Part shown: positions 33,187 to 44,783 of the stretch, one piece after another
How the letters are laid out: each line of letters begins with the position of its first letter
Numbering within the stretch: position 1 is the stretch's first letter
Source of the DNA: Inia geoffrensis
Lineage: Eukaryota; Chordata; Mammalia; Artiodactyla; Iniidae
Reading direction: 5' to 3'
Length of the DNA: 64,000 nt
Assembly (NCBI GenBank): GCA_036417435.1
Contig: CM070902.1
Span: 42,864,600-42,928,599, forward strand
Notes under the pieces: model-generated
Databases searched by the model: none
Seen by the model: the letters and a program-made list of their open reading frames with translations, nothing else
What the model was told of the DNA's origin: nothing
Made by a program: the position numbers and the translations under genes

Positions 33187-36100
33187 TACGGACCTACCGC
33201 AGTTTGTTTACCCATTCACCTGTTGAAGGACATCTGGATCATTTCCAGTTTTTCCAGGAACAAATAAAGTTTCTTTGAACATTCATGTACAGGCTGTTGT
33301 GCGAACATAAATTTCCATTTCCCTGAGATAAATGCCCCAGAGTGTAATTGCTGGATTATATGGTAGTTGCATTTTAGGTTATAAAGAATTTGCCAAACTG
33401 TTTTCAAGAGTGGGTACACCATTTTACATTCCCACCAGCCACAAACACATGAACAAATCCAGTTTCTTCATATTCTTATTAGCATTTGGTGTTGTCAGTA
33501 TTTTTTATTTGATCCTTTCTAATAGCTGTGTAGTGTTATCTCATTGTGGATTTAATCTGCATTTCCCCAATGGCTAATGATGTTGAACACATTTTCACAT
33601 GCTTATTTTCCATCTGTCTATCCTCTTTGGTGAAATGTCTCTTCATGTCTTTTGCCCATTTTCTAATCAGGTTGCTCATTTCTTTGATGTTGAGTTTTGA
33701 GAATTCTTTATATATTCTAGGTGTTAGTCCTTTGTCAGATAAGTGGTTTGCAAATATTTTCGCCCAGTCTGTATTTTGTCCACTTAAGAATGCCATTCCC
33801 AAAGCAAAAGTTTCTAACTTTGATGAAGTCCAGTTTATCCATTTTAAAAATTTGTATGCATTGTACTTTTAGTGTAATATCTAAGAACTCTTCACCCAAC
33901 CCTGGGTCACAAAGATTCTTGCCTATGTTCTTGTCTAAAAGATTAGTGGTTTTATGTTTTACATTTAACTATATGATCCATTTTGAGCTAATTTTTGTAT
34001 AATGTGTGAAGTTTAGGTTCTCACCTTTGTCAAAAATCAGTTGGGCAATTCTGTGTGGTCTATGTATAGATTCACACTCTATTCTTATCCATGGATCTAT
34101 GGGTCCATCTCCCCACCAGTAATATGCAGTCTTGATTACTATAGCTATGTAAGTCTTGAGATCGGGTAGAGTGATTTCTCACACTTCATTCTTCCTTTTT
34201 CATAAACGTTTTCACTATGTTAGTTCCCTTATCTTTCCATGTATATTTTAGAATAATCTTTCCTACATCTCCAAAAAGTATTACTGAGATTTTGATAGGA
34301 ATTTTATTAAATCTTATATCAGTCTGAGAAGAATTGACATTTTTACTATGTTGAATCTTCCAATCCATAGACATGGCATTCCTCTTCATTTATTCAGATC
34401 TTTGATTTCTGTCACTAGTGTTTTCTACTTGTAAGCAGGCAAGTTCTATACATATTTGTTATACTTACACTTTACTCCTAAGAATTTCATTTTTTAAGCA
34501 ATTGTAAATGGTATTATACTTTTTAATGTCTGTGTGTTTATTGCTGGTATATAAAAATACAGTTGATTTCTGTTCTTTACCTTGTATCCTGTCATCTTTC
34601 TGAACTTACTTTTGAATTCTAGAAGGGGTTGTTTTTTTGTAGATTCCTTGAGATTTTCTCTGCAGACACTCATCATCTGCAAATAGTGACAGTTTTATTT
34701 TTTCCTTCCTAATCTGTATACCTTTTATTTCCTTTTCTTGCCTTAATTGCATAAGCTAGAACATCACTATTATATTGAGTAAAATGATGAAACCTAACAT
34801 TTATGTCTCGGCCCCAGTTTTAAGTGGAAATCATTCACTCATTCACCATTAAATATAATGCTAAGATATTTTGTGGATGACTTTTAACAAGTTGAGGGGG
34901 TTCTCTTGAATTCCTATTTTTCTGAGAGTTTTTTTTTTTTTTATCATGAATGGGTGCTGAATTTTGTCTGATGATTTTTTTCTGCATTGATTGATAAGAT
35001 CATATGATTTTTCTTCTTTACCTAATATAGTGAGTTATACGGATTGATTTTTCAATATTGAACAGGTCTTGCATTTTTGGAATAAATACCATTTGGTTAT
35101 GAAGTATAATTATTTTTTGTATATTGCTGAACTTTATTTGCTATTATTTTGTTAAAGATTTTTGTGTCTATATTCATGAGGGATAGTGATCTACAGTTTT
35201 CATTTTCTGAATTATCTTTTGGGTTTTCATGTCATAGTATTAATAGCTTCATAAAATGAATTGGGAAGTGCTATCTCCTTTTCTTTCTTCTTCATTTTAT
35301 GGAAGATATTATATAGAATTAGTTTTAATTCTTCTTCAAACGTTTTGTAGAATAATCCAGTGAAGTCATCTGGGACAGGAGATTTCTTTTTTGGAGTCTT
35401 AAAATTACAAATTCAATTTCTTTAAGAGCTGTTGGGCTATTCAAATTATCTGTCCTTTATTGAGTGAACTGTGGTAGTTTGTACTTTTTTGAGGAAAAAT
35501 TTGAGTTGTCAAATTTTTGTGTGTGGAGTTGCTCACTTATCTTTTAAATGTTGGCAGGATCTGTAATGATATCCTCTGTTTCATTCATTCATTGGGCAAT
35601 TTGTGGCTCCTCTCCATTTTTCTTTGTCAGTCTCGTTAATGGCTTGCCAATTATATTGATCTTTCCTAAAAAACAGCTCTTCGTTTCATTGATTTTTATC
35701 TATTATTTTTGTTTGTTTTCAATGTTACTAACTTCTGCTCTTAACTTTATTATTTCCTTCCTTCTATTTGCTTTGGGTTTATTTTGCTTTCCTTCTTTTA
35801 ATATTTTGAGGTGGAAGCTTATATTATTAATTTGAAACTTGTTCTGTGTTCTAATGTAAGCATTTATGCTATAAATTTTGCTCTCAGCACTAGTATAGCT
35901 GCATCCCACAAATGTTAATATGTTTTACTTTCATTCTCATTCAGCTCAATGTTTGTTTGTTTGTTTGTTTGTTTTTAATTTCCCTTGAGAATTCCTCTTT
36001 GACTCATGGGTTATTTAAAAGTGTATTGTCTAGTTTTCAAATGTTTGGAGATTTTCCTGTTATTTTTCTGTTAATAATTTCTAGTTTGACTCCATGTGGT

Positions 36101-36776
36101 CATAGAACATACTCTAGACAATTTTAATTCTTATAAATTTGTTGGGTTTGTTTTATGGTCCAGCATATGGTCTAACTTGGTGTATGTCTCATGGGTGCTT
36201 GAAAGTATGTGTATTCTACTGCTGTTGGGGGGAGTGTTCTATAAATGTAGATTAGATCTTGCTGGTTGATGATGTTACTGAGTTCTTCAATATACTATGA
36301 TTTTCTGTCTAGTTGTTCTGCCAACTGTTGAGAGAGAGAGATAGATGTTGAAATCTACAAAGATAATTGTGGATATCAGTTTCTCTTTTCTATGAGTTTT
36401 GTTTCATATATATTGCTGTTCTATTTGGTGCATACATATTAAGGGGTAGCTATGTCTTAAGGTAGTTGAGCCATTTTATCATTATGTTATATTGGTCTCT
36501 GTCTCTAGTATTGTTCTTTGTTCTGAAGTCTATTTTATATGATATTAATATAGTCACTATTACTTTCTTTTGATAAATATTTGAATGTTTTATGTTTTTA
36601 CAGCCTTTTACTTTCAACCTACCAACATCTTCATATTTTAAGTGAGTTTCTTGTAGACAGCATGTAGTGGAGGCATGCTTTTTAATCCACTCTGCCAATC
36701 TGTATCTTTTATTTTGTATATTTAGACCATTTACATGTAATGTAATTATTGATATGTTAGGGCTGAAGTTTGCCAT
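33187..36776 (-). pseudogene. L1 ORF2 pseudogene (ancient copy)
   Basis: Endonuclease-reverse transcriptase relic of the retrotransposon. The N-terminus at 36776 keeps endonuclease character (ISIITLHVNGLN, CCLQETHLK). Downstream, DNA-level matches to RT (the region around 34670 for the catatgatga-type block, 35050 for the GFIP-like loop) and the C-terminal region (33536-33802, [16 protein letters not shown]) lie in order. Many frameshifts and stops. The last about 40 codons are lost at 33187. Length about 3.6 kb, against about 3.8 kb for an intact ORF2. Confidence 0.75.
35947..35975. repeat. (GTTT)n microsatellite
   Basis: About seven GTTT units inside the antisense L1 ORF2. A second such tract lies at 37955-37977 in the ORF1 region. 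Confidence 0.9.
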
Positions 36777-38050
36777 TTAATTCTGTGTCTTCTGTTTGTT
36801 CTGTTTTCTGTTTCTCTATTTTCCTTTCCCTACTTTCCTGTGGGATACAGGAACCATTTTTAGAATTCAATTTTGATTTACCTACAATGTTTTTGAGTGT
36901 ATATTTTTGTATAGATTTTTAGTGGCTGCTCCATGTGATATGTACATAATTTATCATACTTTACTGGTGTTAACATTTTACCAGTTAGCATAAAGTATAG
37001 AAACTTTATGTCCATCTCCTTATGTCAGTTTACCCTCCTACATTCATAATATAATTGTCTTAAGTATTTCCTCTACATACCATCAGAACAATATCAGACA
37101 AATGTTATAATCTGGGGTTTCAACCATCAAACATAATTTAGAAACTCAAAAGGCAAAGGAAAGTCTATTCTATTTACCATATCTTTGCTTAATTCTTTCT
37201 TCTTTCTCAATGTTCCAAGATTATTTTTGTTTAGAGAACTTCCCTTAACCATTCTTTTAGGGTAATTCCCCTAGTGACAAATTCCCTTAGTTTTCCTTCA
37301 TCTTAGAAAGTCTGAATATTTATTTTTGAAGGATAATTTTAAAGATCTGGAATTCTGGGTTAACAGTTCTTTTCTTTCAGCACTTGAAAAATGTTACGTC
37401 ACTTCCTTCTGTCCTCTGTGATTTTGGATGAGCAATCTGCTGTCATTTGAATGGTTTTTCCTGTATAGGTAAGGTTTTATTTCTCTCTCACTGCTTTCAG
37501 AATTTTTCTTCTTTAATTTTAGATGTATGACTATAATGTGTCTTGGCATGGGTTTTTTGAGGTCATCCTGTTTGGAATTCATCCAGCTTCTTTGAACCTA
37601 TAGGCTTATGTCCTTTGTCAAAATTGGGCAGTTTTTAGCCATTCTTTCTTTAAACAAACACTTTTCAGTCTCAACCTCTTTTTCCTCTCCTTCTAGTATT
37701 CTAGTGACACAAATGTTAGGTGCTTTGTTATAGTCATATGGGTTCCTGAGTCTCTGGTCATTTTTACTTTAGTTTTATTTTCTCTCTGTTGTTAAGATTG
37801 GGTAATTTCTATTGTTCTTTCTTTCAGTTTACTGCTTCTTTCCTCTGACCCCTCCTTTCAGCTGTTAGTCCAACCATTGTTTTTTATTTTGATTACTGTA
37901 TTTTGAAGTTCTAAAGTTTAGGTTTCTTTATAGCCTCTATTTTTTGTTTTTTTTTTGTTTGTTTGTTTGTTTTTTTCATTTGTTTCAATCATGTTTGTAA
38001 TTGCTCACTGAAATATTTTTATGATAGCTGCTTTAAATTTCTGTCATCTG

Positions 38051-38282
38051 AATGGAAGGGATAGATAAAAGAACTAGTGAACTAGAAGAAAGAATAATAA
38101 AAATTACCCAATTTGAACAACAGAGAGAATAAACTAAAATAGAGAGAGACAGACAGACACTCAGGGACCTATATGACTATAATAAAAGTTCTAACATTCG
38201 TGTTACCAGAATATGGAAAGAAGAGGAGAAAAAAGGTAAAGCTGAAAAAAAAATGACTGAAGATTTCCCAAATTCTAATATC
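38051..38282 (+). mobile_element. Oppositely oriented L1 ORF1 fragment inside an L1
   Basis: Reads in sense as L1 ORF1 (gaactagaagaaagaataat, caacagagagaataaacta, ctcagggacctatatgacta, acattcgtgttaccagaata). The host L1 runs antisense and has the same ORF1 segment at about 37650-37860 in reverse. The 10-mer tctgtcatct flanks the fragment (38040-38049 and 38283-38292), like a target-site duplication. There is no poly(A) tail. Confidence 0.8.
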
Positions 38283-38299
38283 TCTGTCATCTCTGTGTT

Positions 38300-39300
38300 A
38301 GCATTTATTGTATTTACTCTCCCATGTTGAGATTTTCTTGGACTTGGTATGCTGAATTACTTTCAACTGGAACCTGAACATTTTTGGTATTTTGTTTAAA
38401 AACTACAGATTTTATTTCAACTTTCTGTTTTAGCTGTGTTTCATGATATTGCTGCGGTAGGGGAAGAGAGGATGTTGCCCCATTGCTGCCAGGTGGGGGT
38501 AGAAGCCCAAGTTCTTCACTTGGTCTCTGCTGACACCTGAGATGGTCAGGGGACTCCACAGTACTACTGGGAGGAAATGGGTGGAATGAGGCCTCCCTTC
38601 CCCGACACCACTCGGATTGGGAGGAGTAAGGGTGCCTCATTACTGCTCCACACATGTCTTCCTATGTTACCACAGAGCTTGTATGGCCCCATGAACACTG
38701 GATACTGGTAGTGAGTGTGAAAACCACTGGTAAAGTTTTGACTCATCACCAGGTCTCCTCTGACATCAGCCCAATGGGAAGGGAGAGGGGAACCTCATTA
38801 CTGCAAGGTATGGGTGAAAGTCCAGGTTTCACACATGGCCCTCCTGACACTGTAGATGGAGTAAGGGACTTCATGACTGCTCAGCAGGAATGAAAGTCCC
38901 ATCTCCCTACTCAGCCCTCTCTGACACCACCCGGGGGTGGAGAGGTACCTTGTTACAGCCTAACGAGGGTGGAACTCTAGGCTACCCTCTTGGTCTTTGC
39001 TGACATGGGTGAAGGTGGGGTCACAATTTTTTCTGTGGTGTTTGGCTCTAGTAGAGTGGTTATTGTCTAAAAGCTTTCTGTGATGTGAGCCTGCCTTTTT
39101 CTTGGTCCTTTGGCTACAGAGAGCAAGTTTTTGTTGGGGCTTTTTTTTCTGGTCTGCACCTGTGGCGTTTGTAGATTCTACCTTCTCCAGCTCCAATTTT
39201 CAGATAGATAAGGCAAAAAGGACACCCAAGGATCTCACGACCTTATTGTTCCTATGGTTCCAAGGTTCCAAGACAGTTTGTCTTCTCTCTACCTTTTAGA
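38300..39300 (-). repeat. Repeating blocks of an ancient L1 5' UTR
   Basis: Imperfect units of roughly 80-100 bp share phrases of the type cctcattactgc, gggggtagaagcccaagtt and ctctgctgacacc (near 38490, 38640, 38790, 38860, 38950). Ancient L1 5' regions act as Pol II promoters; none is likely to function now. Confidence 0.6.
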
Positions 39301-39400
39301 TGGTCTATGTTTACTTTATATGTAATGTCCGGGCTTATTAGTAGTACTTGGTAGGAAGAATAAGAAAGATCATCTATTCTATCTTCATGAAGTTCTGAAC

Positions 39401-40130
39401 ATTCATTTTTAATAACATTTTATTATAAAGACAATTTTGAGTGACACTAAATGAGATGTTAAAGCTAGAAAAAAAAGACTTCTTATAATGTTTACTAATA
39501 TTAACATTGTAATTAAACACAAGATTAAGATTTGCAGGTGTTGTTCATTTGTCATATCTGTAGCAAAGACATGTACCTGTCTAGCTAAGGATCCAAGCTA
39601 AGGCTAGTCTAATCTTGGTAGGCAGATAGATAACTGCCTTATGGGTGTATGGTTTCATGGTGTTAAGTAAGCCAGATTTCCTCAAGTAAATCCTCTCTCT
39701 GGCTAGTGCATAGCATTACCAGCCTTCAACTTTATCCCATAAGCCTATTTCTATAATTCCTGTTGAAATATAAACATCCATGGAGAATATATGGTTCTAT
39801 TCTTGACCCCAAGAGTGCTGTATGCTGTGAGCACTCACCAGTAGAAAGGAACAGATACGTAACAGAAACAAATAGATATGAAAACTGGTCATTACAACCC
39901 CCAAATATGTTCTTTCAGATACACACACACAGTCACAAATATACATCTCTGACAAACAACTGAATGAACAAATAAAAGTACCCAATTTAAAAGGAACTTT
40001 GGATTATAACTAATACATTTATTGACAACTACTTGATATGTTGAAAAGGTCACAAGAAGTTGAGTACAATATATCTTCCCCACTAGCTGGAGGAGAGATT
40101 TGGTTTCCTCTGGTCTCCTTCTGCCATTCA
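39401..40130. other. Unassigned sequence
   Basis: No gene or clear repeat recognised. Confidence 0.35.
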
Positions 40131-40134
40131 GGAA

Positions 40135-40205
40135 CTAAGCTTGATAAGAATTTATTAAGCACTTACTATGTGACAGGCACCACATTATATACTAGGGATA
40201 AATAC
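40135..40205 (-). repeat. L2 LINE 3' end, antisense
   Basis: Contains gaatttattaagcacttact, then atgtgacaggcaccacatt and actagggataaatac. Confidence 0.65.
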
Positions 40206-40319
40206 TTATAAGTCATTTCTCTATGCTTTCTCTTATTTGAAGACTCTTATACCAAAAAGATATTCCTAGGAAATTGCCTTTCTTTATCACAAATCTGTGT
40301 TGCATTTTAGAAAATGCTT

Positions 40320-40490
40320 TCCCTTATCTCCACCAATTAATACTTAAAATAAAGTAGACACATAATCTATTATTGTCCATATTTAGCAAATAAGGGCAGT
40401 GAGGCCCAGAAACCTAAGTGTCTTTCCCATTGTCCCACAACAAGGAGAATTAGCCTTAAATTAGTCTTCTGACCCCCAAACCCAGGATGC
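40320..40490 (-). repeat. MIR SINE, antisense
   Basis: Contains agggcagtgaggcccagaaa, cctaagtgtctttcccattg, tcccacaacaaggagaatta and ccccaaacccaggatgct. Confidence 0.65.
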
Positions 40491-40574
40491 TCTTCGTATC
40501 ACACCCTGATAATGCTCAGTTCCTGAGAGCCATTTTCCCCCAAAGACCTGTCAACCTTTGGTTAAAATCCCACC

Positions 40575-40715
40575 TTATGATTACGTTTATTTTTCTAACT
40601 CTTTCTACCAAATCAAAAACCCCATGAGAGTGGGGACTTTATTATTATAATTCACTATAATTTTACACATCTGTCCTTGTTGGCATTCCATTGATATTTG
40701 TTGAATTAACTTGAA
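40575..40715 (+). repeat. L2 LINE 3' end
   Basis: Contains ccccatgagagtggggactt, then ttggcattccattgatattt and gttgaattaacttgaatgat. Confidence 0.65.
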
Positions 40716-40784
40716 TGATGCAAGGGAATCTAGATTCTCAAATAAAAAATAATCCTTATGTTCTTCCTTGTTATCAATCAGCCT

Positions 40785-40945
40785 TCCTTAGTCCCTTCCT
40801 AGCTCTGTGATCTCAGATAAATTAATTACATTTTTCTTAGCTTAGGTTTCTTTTTTGCAAAACGGGCATAATAATGCTTACTTTACAGGGTTGTTATGAC
40901 TATAGGAGTACTCAGTAAATGGTAATTATTATTAGAAAATATGTA
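40785..40945 (+). repeat. MIR SINE
   Basis: Contains ccttcctagctctgtgatct, cagataaattaattacattt, tttttgcaaaacgggcataa, cagggttgttatgactatag and agtactcagtaaatggtaat. Confidence 0.8.
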
Positions 40946-40998
40946 AAATTTCAAGGATAGTGTTTGGCATGGAGCAGGCCCTCCTCCCCTCACCACTG

Positions 40999-41010
40999 CC
41001 CCCCCCCCCC
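40999..41010. repeat. C12 homopolymer
   Basis: Twelve consecutive C residues (12 G on the other strand), a rare homopolymer in this AT-rich window. Confidence 0.95.
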
Positions 41011-41051
41011 ACTAGTTAGGGAACTTCATGAGGACAGGGACATGCCTATTT

Positions 41052-41199
41052 AAAACCAATAGCACATTTCTTTTTATGGCTGAGTAATATTCCATTGCAT
41101 ATATGTGCCACATCTTCTTTATCCATTCATCTGTTGCTGGACACTTAGGGTGATACAGAAAAAATTAAAAATAAAAAAAAAATAAAACCAATAGCACAG
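41052..41199. mobile_element. Tiny inverted L1 insertion with 15-bp TSD
   Basis: The sequence aaaaccaatagcaca occurs at 41052-41066 and again at 41185-41199. Between them, 83 bp (41067-41149) is L1 ORF2 3' sequence in antisense (tttttatggctgagtaatat, cacatcttctttatccattc). About 35 bp of A-rich sequence on the plus strand follows. Opposite orientation of body and tail with a perfect target duplication is the signature of L1 5' inversion (twin priming). Confidence 0.85.
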
Positions 41200-41500
41200 T
41201 GCTTTGTACTTACCAGACATTGGAAAGAGATTTGCTAAATGAATAGATAAATGAATACAATACTGTAAAAGGGTGTTTAATTATCAGTGTTACGAAATAC
41301 TTAATTTTACTAAGAGTAGGTTAATACAGTATTTTGGCAATATAGTAAATCTATATACATCTTCTGACTAGAAGAAAATATATGATCATCAATCACTCTG
41401 AATCATTTCATTTTAACACATTTACTCTATTATTTATTTTACTTTTAAAGTCCCCATCAGCTCCCTACTATCTGCCTTTATCATTTCCTGGGAACTAATT
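41200..41500. other. Unassigned sequence
   Basis: No gene or clear repeat. Confidence 0.35.
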
Positions 41501-41504
41501 GTTC

Positions 41505-41640
41505 ATTCATGCATGCAATTAACATTTACTGAGCTCTTACTGTCTACCACAAACCAGGCTGCAAAGATTCATAGGACTCTCTCTCCGTCTCTAAAGGATT
41601 TATACCCTACAAGGAAAAACCAATGAATAAACAATTTATA
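41505..41640 (-). repeat. L2 LINE 3' end, antisense
   Basis: Contains caattaacatttactgagct, cttactgtctaccacaaacc and aaaggatttataccctacaa. Confidence 0.6.
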
Positions 41641-41784
41641 ATTAATGGAGGTGTTATGATAGAAGTACAAAAAAGTGCTATGGTTATAAGAGTGATTCAT
41701 CCTGCCTGGGGACTTGGCTTACGAGAGTATACATGTGAGAAAGTGATTTTTCTCTTTGTACACTAAATTGACTTAGTAGTAATA

Positions 41785-41880
41785 AAAATAGTTTCCATCT
41801 GTATAGTACTTTGCAAAGTGCTTTCACATCCATATCTTTTTTTTAATCCTCACAATGAAGGCTCTATAGTTTGTCTAGTG
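41785..41880 (-). repeat. MIR-like fragment, antisense
   Basis: Contains ctgtatagtactttgcaaag, tgctttcacatccatatc and taatcctcacaatgaaggct, the reverse of the MIR 3' half. Confidence 0.5.
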
Positions 41881-42089
41881 GGGTTTTTTAGTATAGTCAT
41901 CAAAAAAGATAGCTATGAAGCCAACAGGTAAATAATATGGAAATTCATTCTGAAGTCCATAGGTGGATGATATAAGCTGAAACTGGAAATATGACTTCGT
42001 TGGAGCTTCACAGAAATCATTCCACGAAAAGGTCATAGGAGAGACCTGTTCCTTCCCCTTTGTCCTCAGTGTCACTGCTTACTTCAAGC

Positions 42090-42470
42090 CAGATCTGCCA
42101 TCTTGCTCATAGATTATAACAACCTTCTAGCTGGATTCCTTGATTTGCGTCTCATCTCCCTCCAAGCCATTTGCTACATTGGCCACAAAATGATAATTTT
42201 TAAATGCAAATTGAAGCATGTCATTTTCCTGCTTAAAGCTCTTTTATCCTATAGAGTGCCTCACTTTCTATAGGATAAAATTCAAATGTTTTTGTATAGT
42301 ATATAAAATTCTCCATTATATAAACCTATCAAATTCTTCAAATTCTTTATTGGTCATTCTCTTCTAATAATGTTACTATTTGCTCAAAGCTATCACACTA
42401 TTTCCATTTCTACACCTTTATAGTGTCTTTGGCCTATAATGCCTTTAACTCTCCATCATTCTGTCTGGTA
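42090..42470 (+). repeat. L2 LINE fragment
   Basis: Contains attataacaaccttctagct, ggattccttgatttgcgtct, aagcatgtcattttcctgc, taaagctcttttatcctata and atgcctttaactctccatca, in the order of L2 ORF2 C-terminus and 3' region. Confidence 0.6.
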
Positions 42471-42714
42471 AAATGACGGTGGACATAGAAACTGTGGCTT
42501 TTTGTTGTTGTTTATATATAGACTTAACAGTAACAGCAAAATCCTGGCAACAGAAATTTGGCTCTTGCTTTCTTTCCTTTATTCACTGCATAAAACACAG
42601 TCTGGGAAACACTAGTATTTTCTTTTAAGATCTCAGGAAGAAATCACTATGTTTTTTTATTACATACCAAAGATTCATGACATTTATATTCATTTAATAT
42701 AGAACTAAAATATA

Positions 42715-43630
42715 TTCTTTTGTGAGCATATTCTGTGCTATATGCTAAGGAACCAGTTGGAGATAAGTCAAAACAAGGCAGATATGAGTCCATCGTGGAT
42801 CTTACATTCAATGAAATAAATAGACAATAAAATAAGTGAATAAATTAAATCTCATAAGTGATGATAAGTGCTAATAAGAAAATAAAGAATGGTCTGGGAA
42901 AGGAGGCATTTTGGAGAAAATGGTCCATGAAGGTCTCCTTGAGGAAATTACATTTCAGATGAGACTTGAAAGATGAGGAGCCAGCCATGCAGTTGGGAGA
43001 AGAGTCTGCTGGGCCAAGAAGACTTTGGGAGTGGCTGAAGAACTGAACGACCAATGTGGTTGCACACAGTGAGAGATGGGGAGAGTGATGGGAGTTGACA
43101 GTAAATCATACAGGACCTGGTGGGCAAAGGCAAGGAAAGCATTGAAAGATTTTTTAGCAAGTGAATAGTGACCCTAACTGCAACACTGGCTTCAGGGTGA
43201 AAGGTGGAGAATGGATCATAAGAGAACAGGAAAGAAACAAGGAGACCAGTAATAAGGCTATCGTAATGGTCTGTTCAAGATACACTGATGAATGGACTAT
43301 AGTGGTAGCAGTGGCTGTGTAGGCAAGTGGATGGACTTGAGACACATTTTGGATATGAAACCATCAAGCCCATTTTGGAGGACAGCAAAAAGAATCAAGG
43401 ATGAGTTCTAGGTTTCTGGCATGAAGCAACAGGATAGATGATGGAGTCATTTACTGAGATAAAAGAGACTGAGGGAAGAAGAAAATGGAGCAAAATTGAG
43501 AGTTTCTTTTTGGAAATGTTATATATGAGTTATCTATGAAACATTTGGGTGAAGCTATCAGTAGGCAGCTGGATAAATAAATTCACATTTCAGAAAGGAG
43601 TCCTGAGCTAGATACATGAGTGTGGGAGGT
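42715..43630 (-). repeat. Long L2 LINE, antisense
   Basis: Contains attctgtgctatatgctaag, gacttgaaagatgaggag, aaatcatacaggacctggtg, aacaaggagaccagtaataa, ggctatcgtaatggtctgt, tagtggtagcagtggctgtg and tcaaggatgagttctaggtt, in the order of reversed L2. About 900 bp, cut off by the L1 insertion that follows. Confidence 0.75.
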
Positions 43631-43639
43631 TTATGTTTG

Positions 43640-44300
43640 TTTGTTTTTTAACATCTTTATTGGAGTATAATTGCCCCACAATGGTGTGTTAGTTTCTGCT
43701 TTATAACAAAGTGAATCAGTTATACATATACATATGTCCCCATATCTCTTCCCTCGTGTGTCTCCCTCCCTCCCACCCTCCTTATCCCACCCCTCTAGGT
43801 GGTCACAAACCACCGAGCTGATCTCCCTGTGCTATGCAGCTGCTTCCCGCTAGCTACCTATTTTACGTTTGCTAGTGTATATATGTCCATGCCACTCTCT
43901 TACTTTGTCACAGCTTGCCCTTCCCCCTCCCCATATCCTCAAGTCCATTCTCTAGTAGGTCTGTCTTTTTTTTTGTGGTATGCAGGCCTCTCACTGTTGT
44001 GGCCTCTCCCGTTGCGGAGGTTCCGGACGCGCAGGCCCAGCAGCCATGGCTCACTGGCCCAGCTGCTACCTGGCATGCGGGATCCTCCTGGACAGGGGCA
44101 CAAACCCGTGTCTCCTGCATCGGCAGGCGGACTCTCAACCACTGTGCCACCAGGGAAGCCTGGTCTGTGTCTTTATACCCGTCTTATCCCTAGGTTCTTC
44201 ATGACCTTTTTTTTTTTTCTTAGATTCCATATATATGTGTTAGCATACGGTATTTGTTTTTCTCTTTCTGACTTACTTCACTCTGTATGACAGACTCTAT
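43640..44300 (-). mobile_element. 5'-truncated young L1, with nested SINE
   Basis: Antisense L1 3' end, beginning taacatctttattggagtat near 43650 and ending inside the last ORF2 codons (cactctgtatgacagactct) at about 44300. The 3' UTR is close to those at 3353 and 56120. A CHR SINE interrupts it at 43967-44161. No clear target duplication for the L1 itself. Confidence 0.9.
43958..44170 (-). mobile_element. CHR-type SINE, short form, nested in L1
   Basis: The SINE body (43967-44161) runs gtggtatgcaggcctctcac to ccaccagggaagcct. It has a small deletion (cggaggttccgg instead of the fuller segment) and a short T tail. The L1 sequence ggtctgtct/ggtctgtgt is repeated on each side (43958-43966, 44162-44170), a 9-bp target duplication with one mismatch. 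Confidence 0.9.
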
Positions 44301-44783
44301 ATATAGATAGGTTCAGATGAATGAATGCATTAAATGTATTACTGAAATTATGCATGGAAAGTAGAAGACACTTCACTTGGCATGTAGCAAATAGCTCAAA
44401 GTATATTAGCTAGAAGATGCTGCTTACAGTTAGAAAATTCTTCACACAGTATAACCCAAATATTTTCTACTAAGAATAAACTGCTTTTGTATCACTTTCT
44501 TCTCAGTAATAGAAAACATCCAGTAGTCTTAATAAGGTATTTACGTATTTGGAGACTTATTTAGAATGTTTTATGTATTTATATGCAGAAATACAAAAGA
44601 ATAAAAAGTCTACTAATATAACAAATGCATGGCATATATAACAATATATTATATAATATAAAAATGTATGTAACAGAAAAAGTATATAACTACACATAAT
44701 TTGGTTTGAAAAGTATTTTTAAGAAACTGAATGGAAAGGCAGTTAAATTTTTTAAATTTTCAGCATCTTAACACCTACATATA
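44301..44783. other. Unassigned AT-rich sequence
   Basis: No gene or clear repeat. A TA-rich stretch lies at 44640-44700. Confidence 0.35.

Larger units (their letters stand above)
33187..39400 (-). mobile_element. Ancient, nearly full-length L1 lacking its 3' end
   Basis: On the minus strand: a 5' region of GC-richer, roughly 90-bp repeating blocks (38300-39400), ORF1 (about 38050-37300), a long inter-ORF spacer (37300-36777) and ORF2 (36776-33187). The long spacer and 5' UTR type point to an old L1M subfamily. The 3' UTR, poly(A) and last ORF2 codons are absent, and the element begins abruptly next to a MIR. An oppositely oriented ORF1 fragment sits inside it (38051-38282). Confidence 0.8.

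Noticed and set aside
38300..39300. GC-richer block with repeating units, possibly a CpG island or coding exons
   Set aside because: CpG is low, and the phrases match the 5' region of an ancient L1 in continuity with its ORF1 and ORF2.
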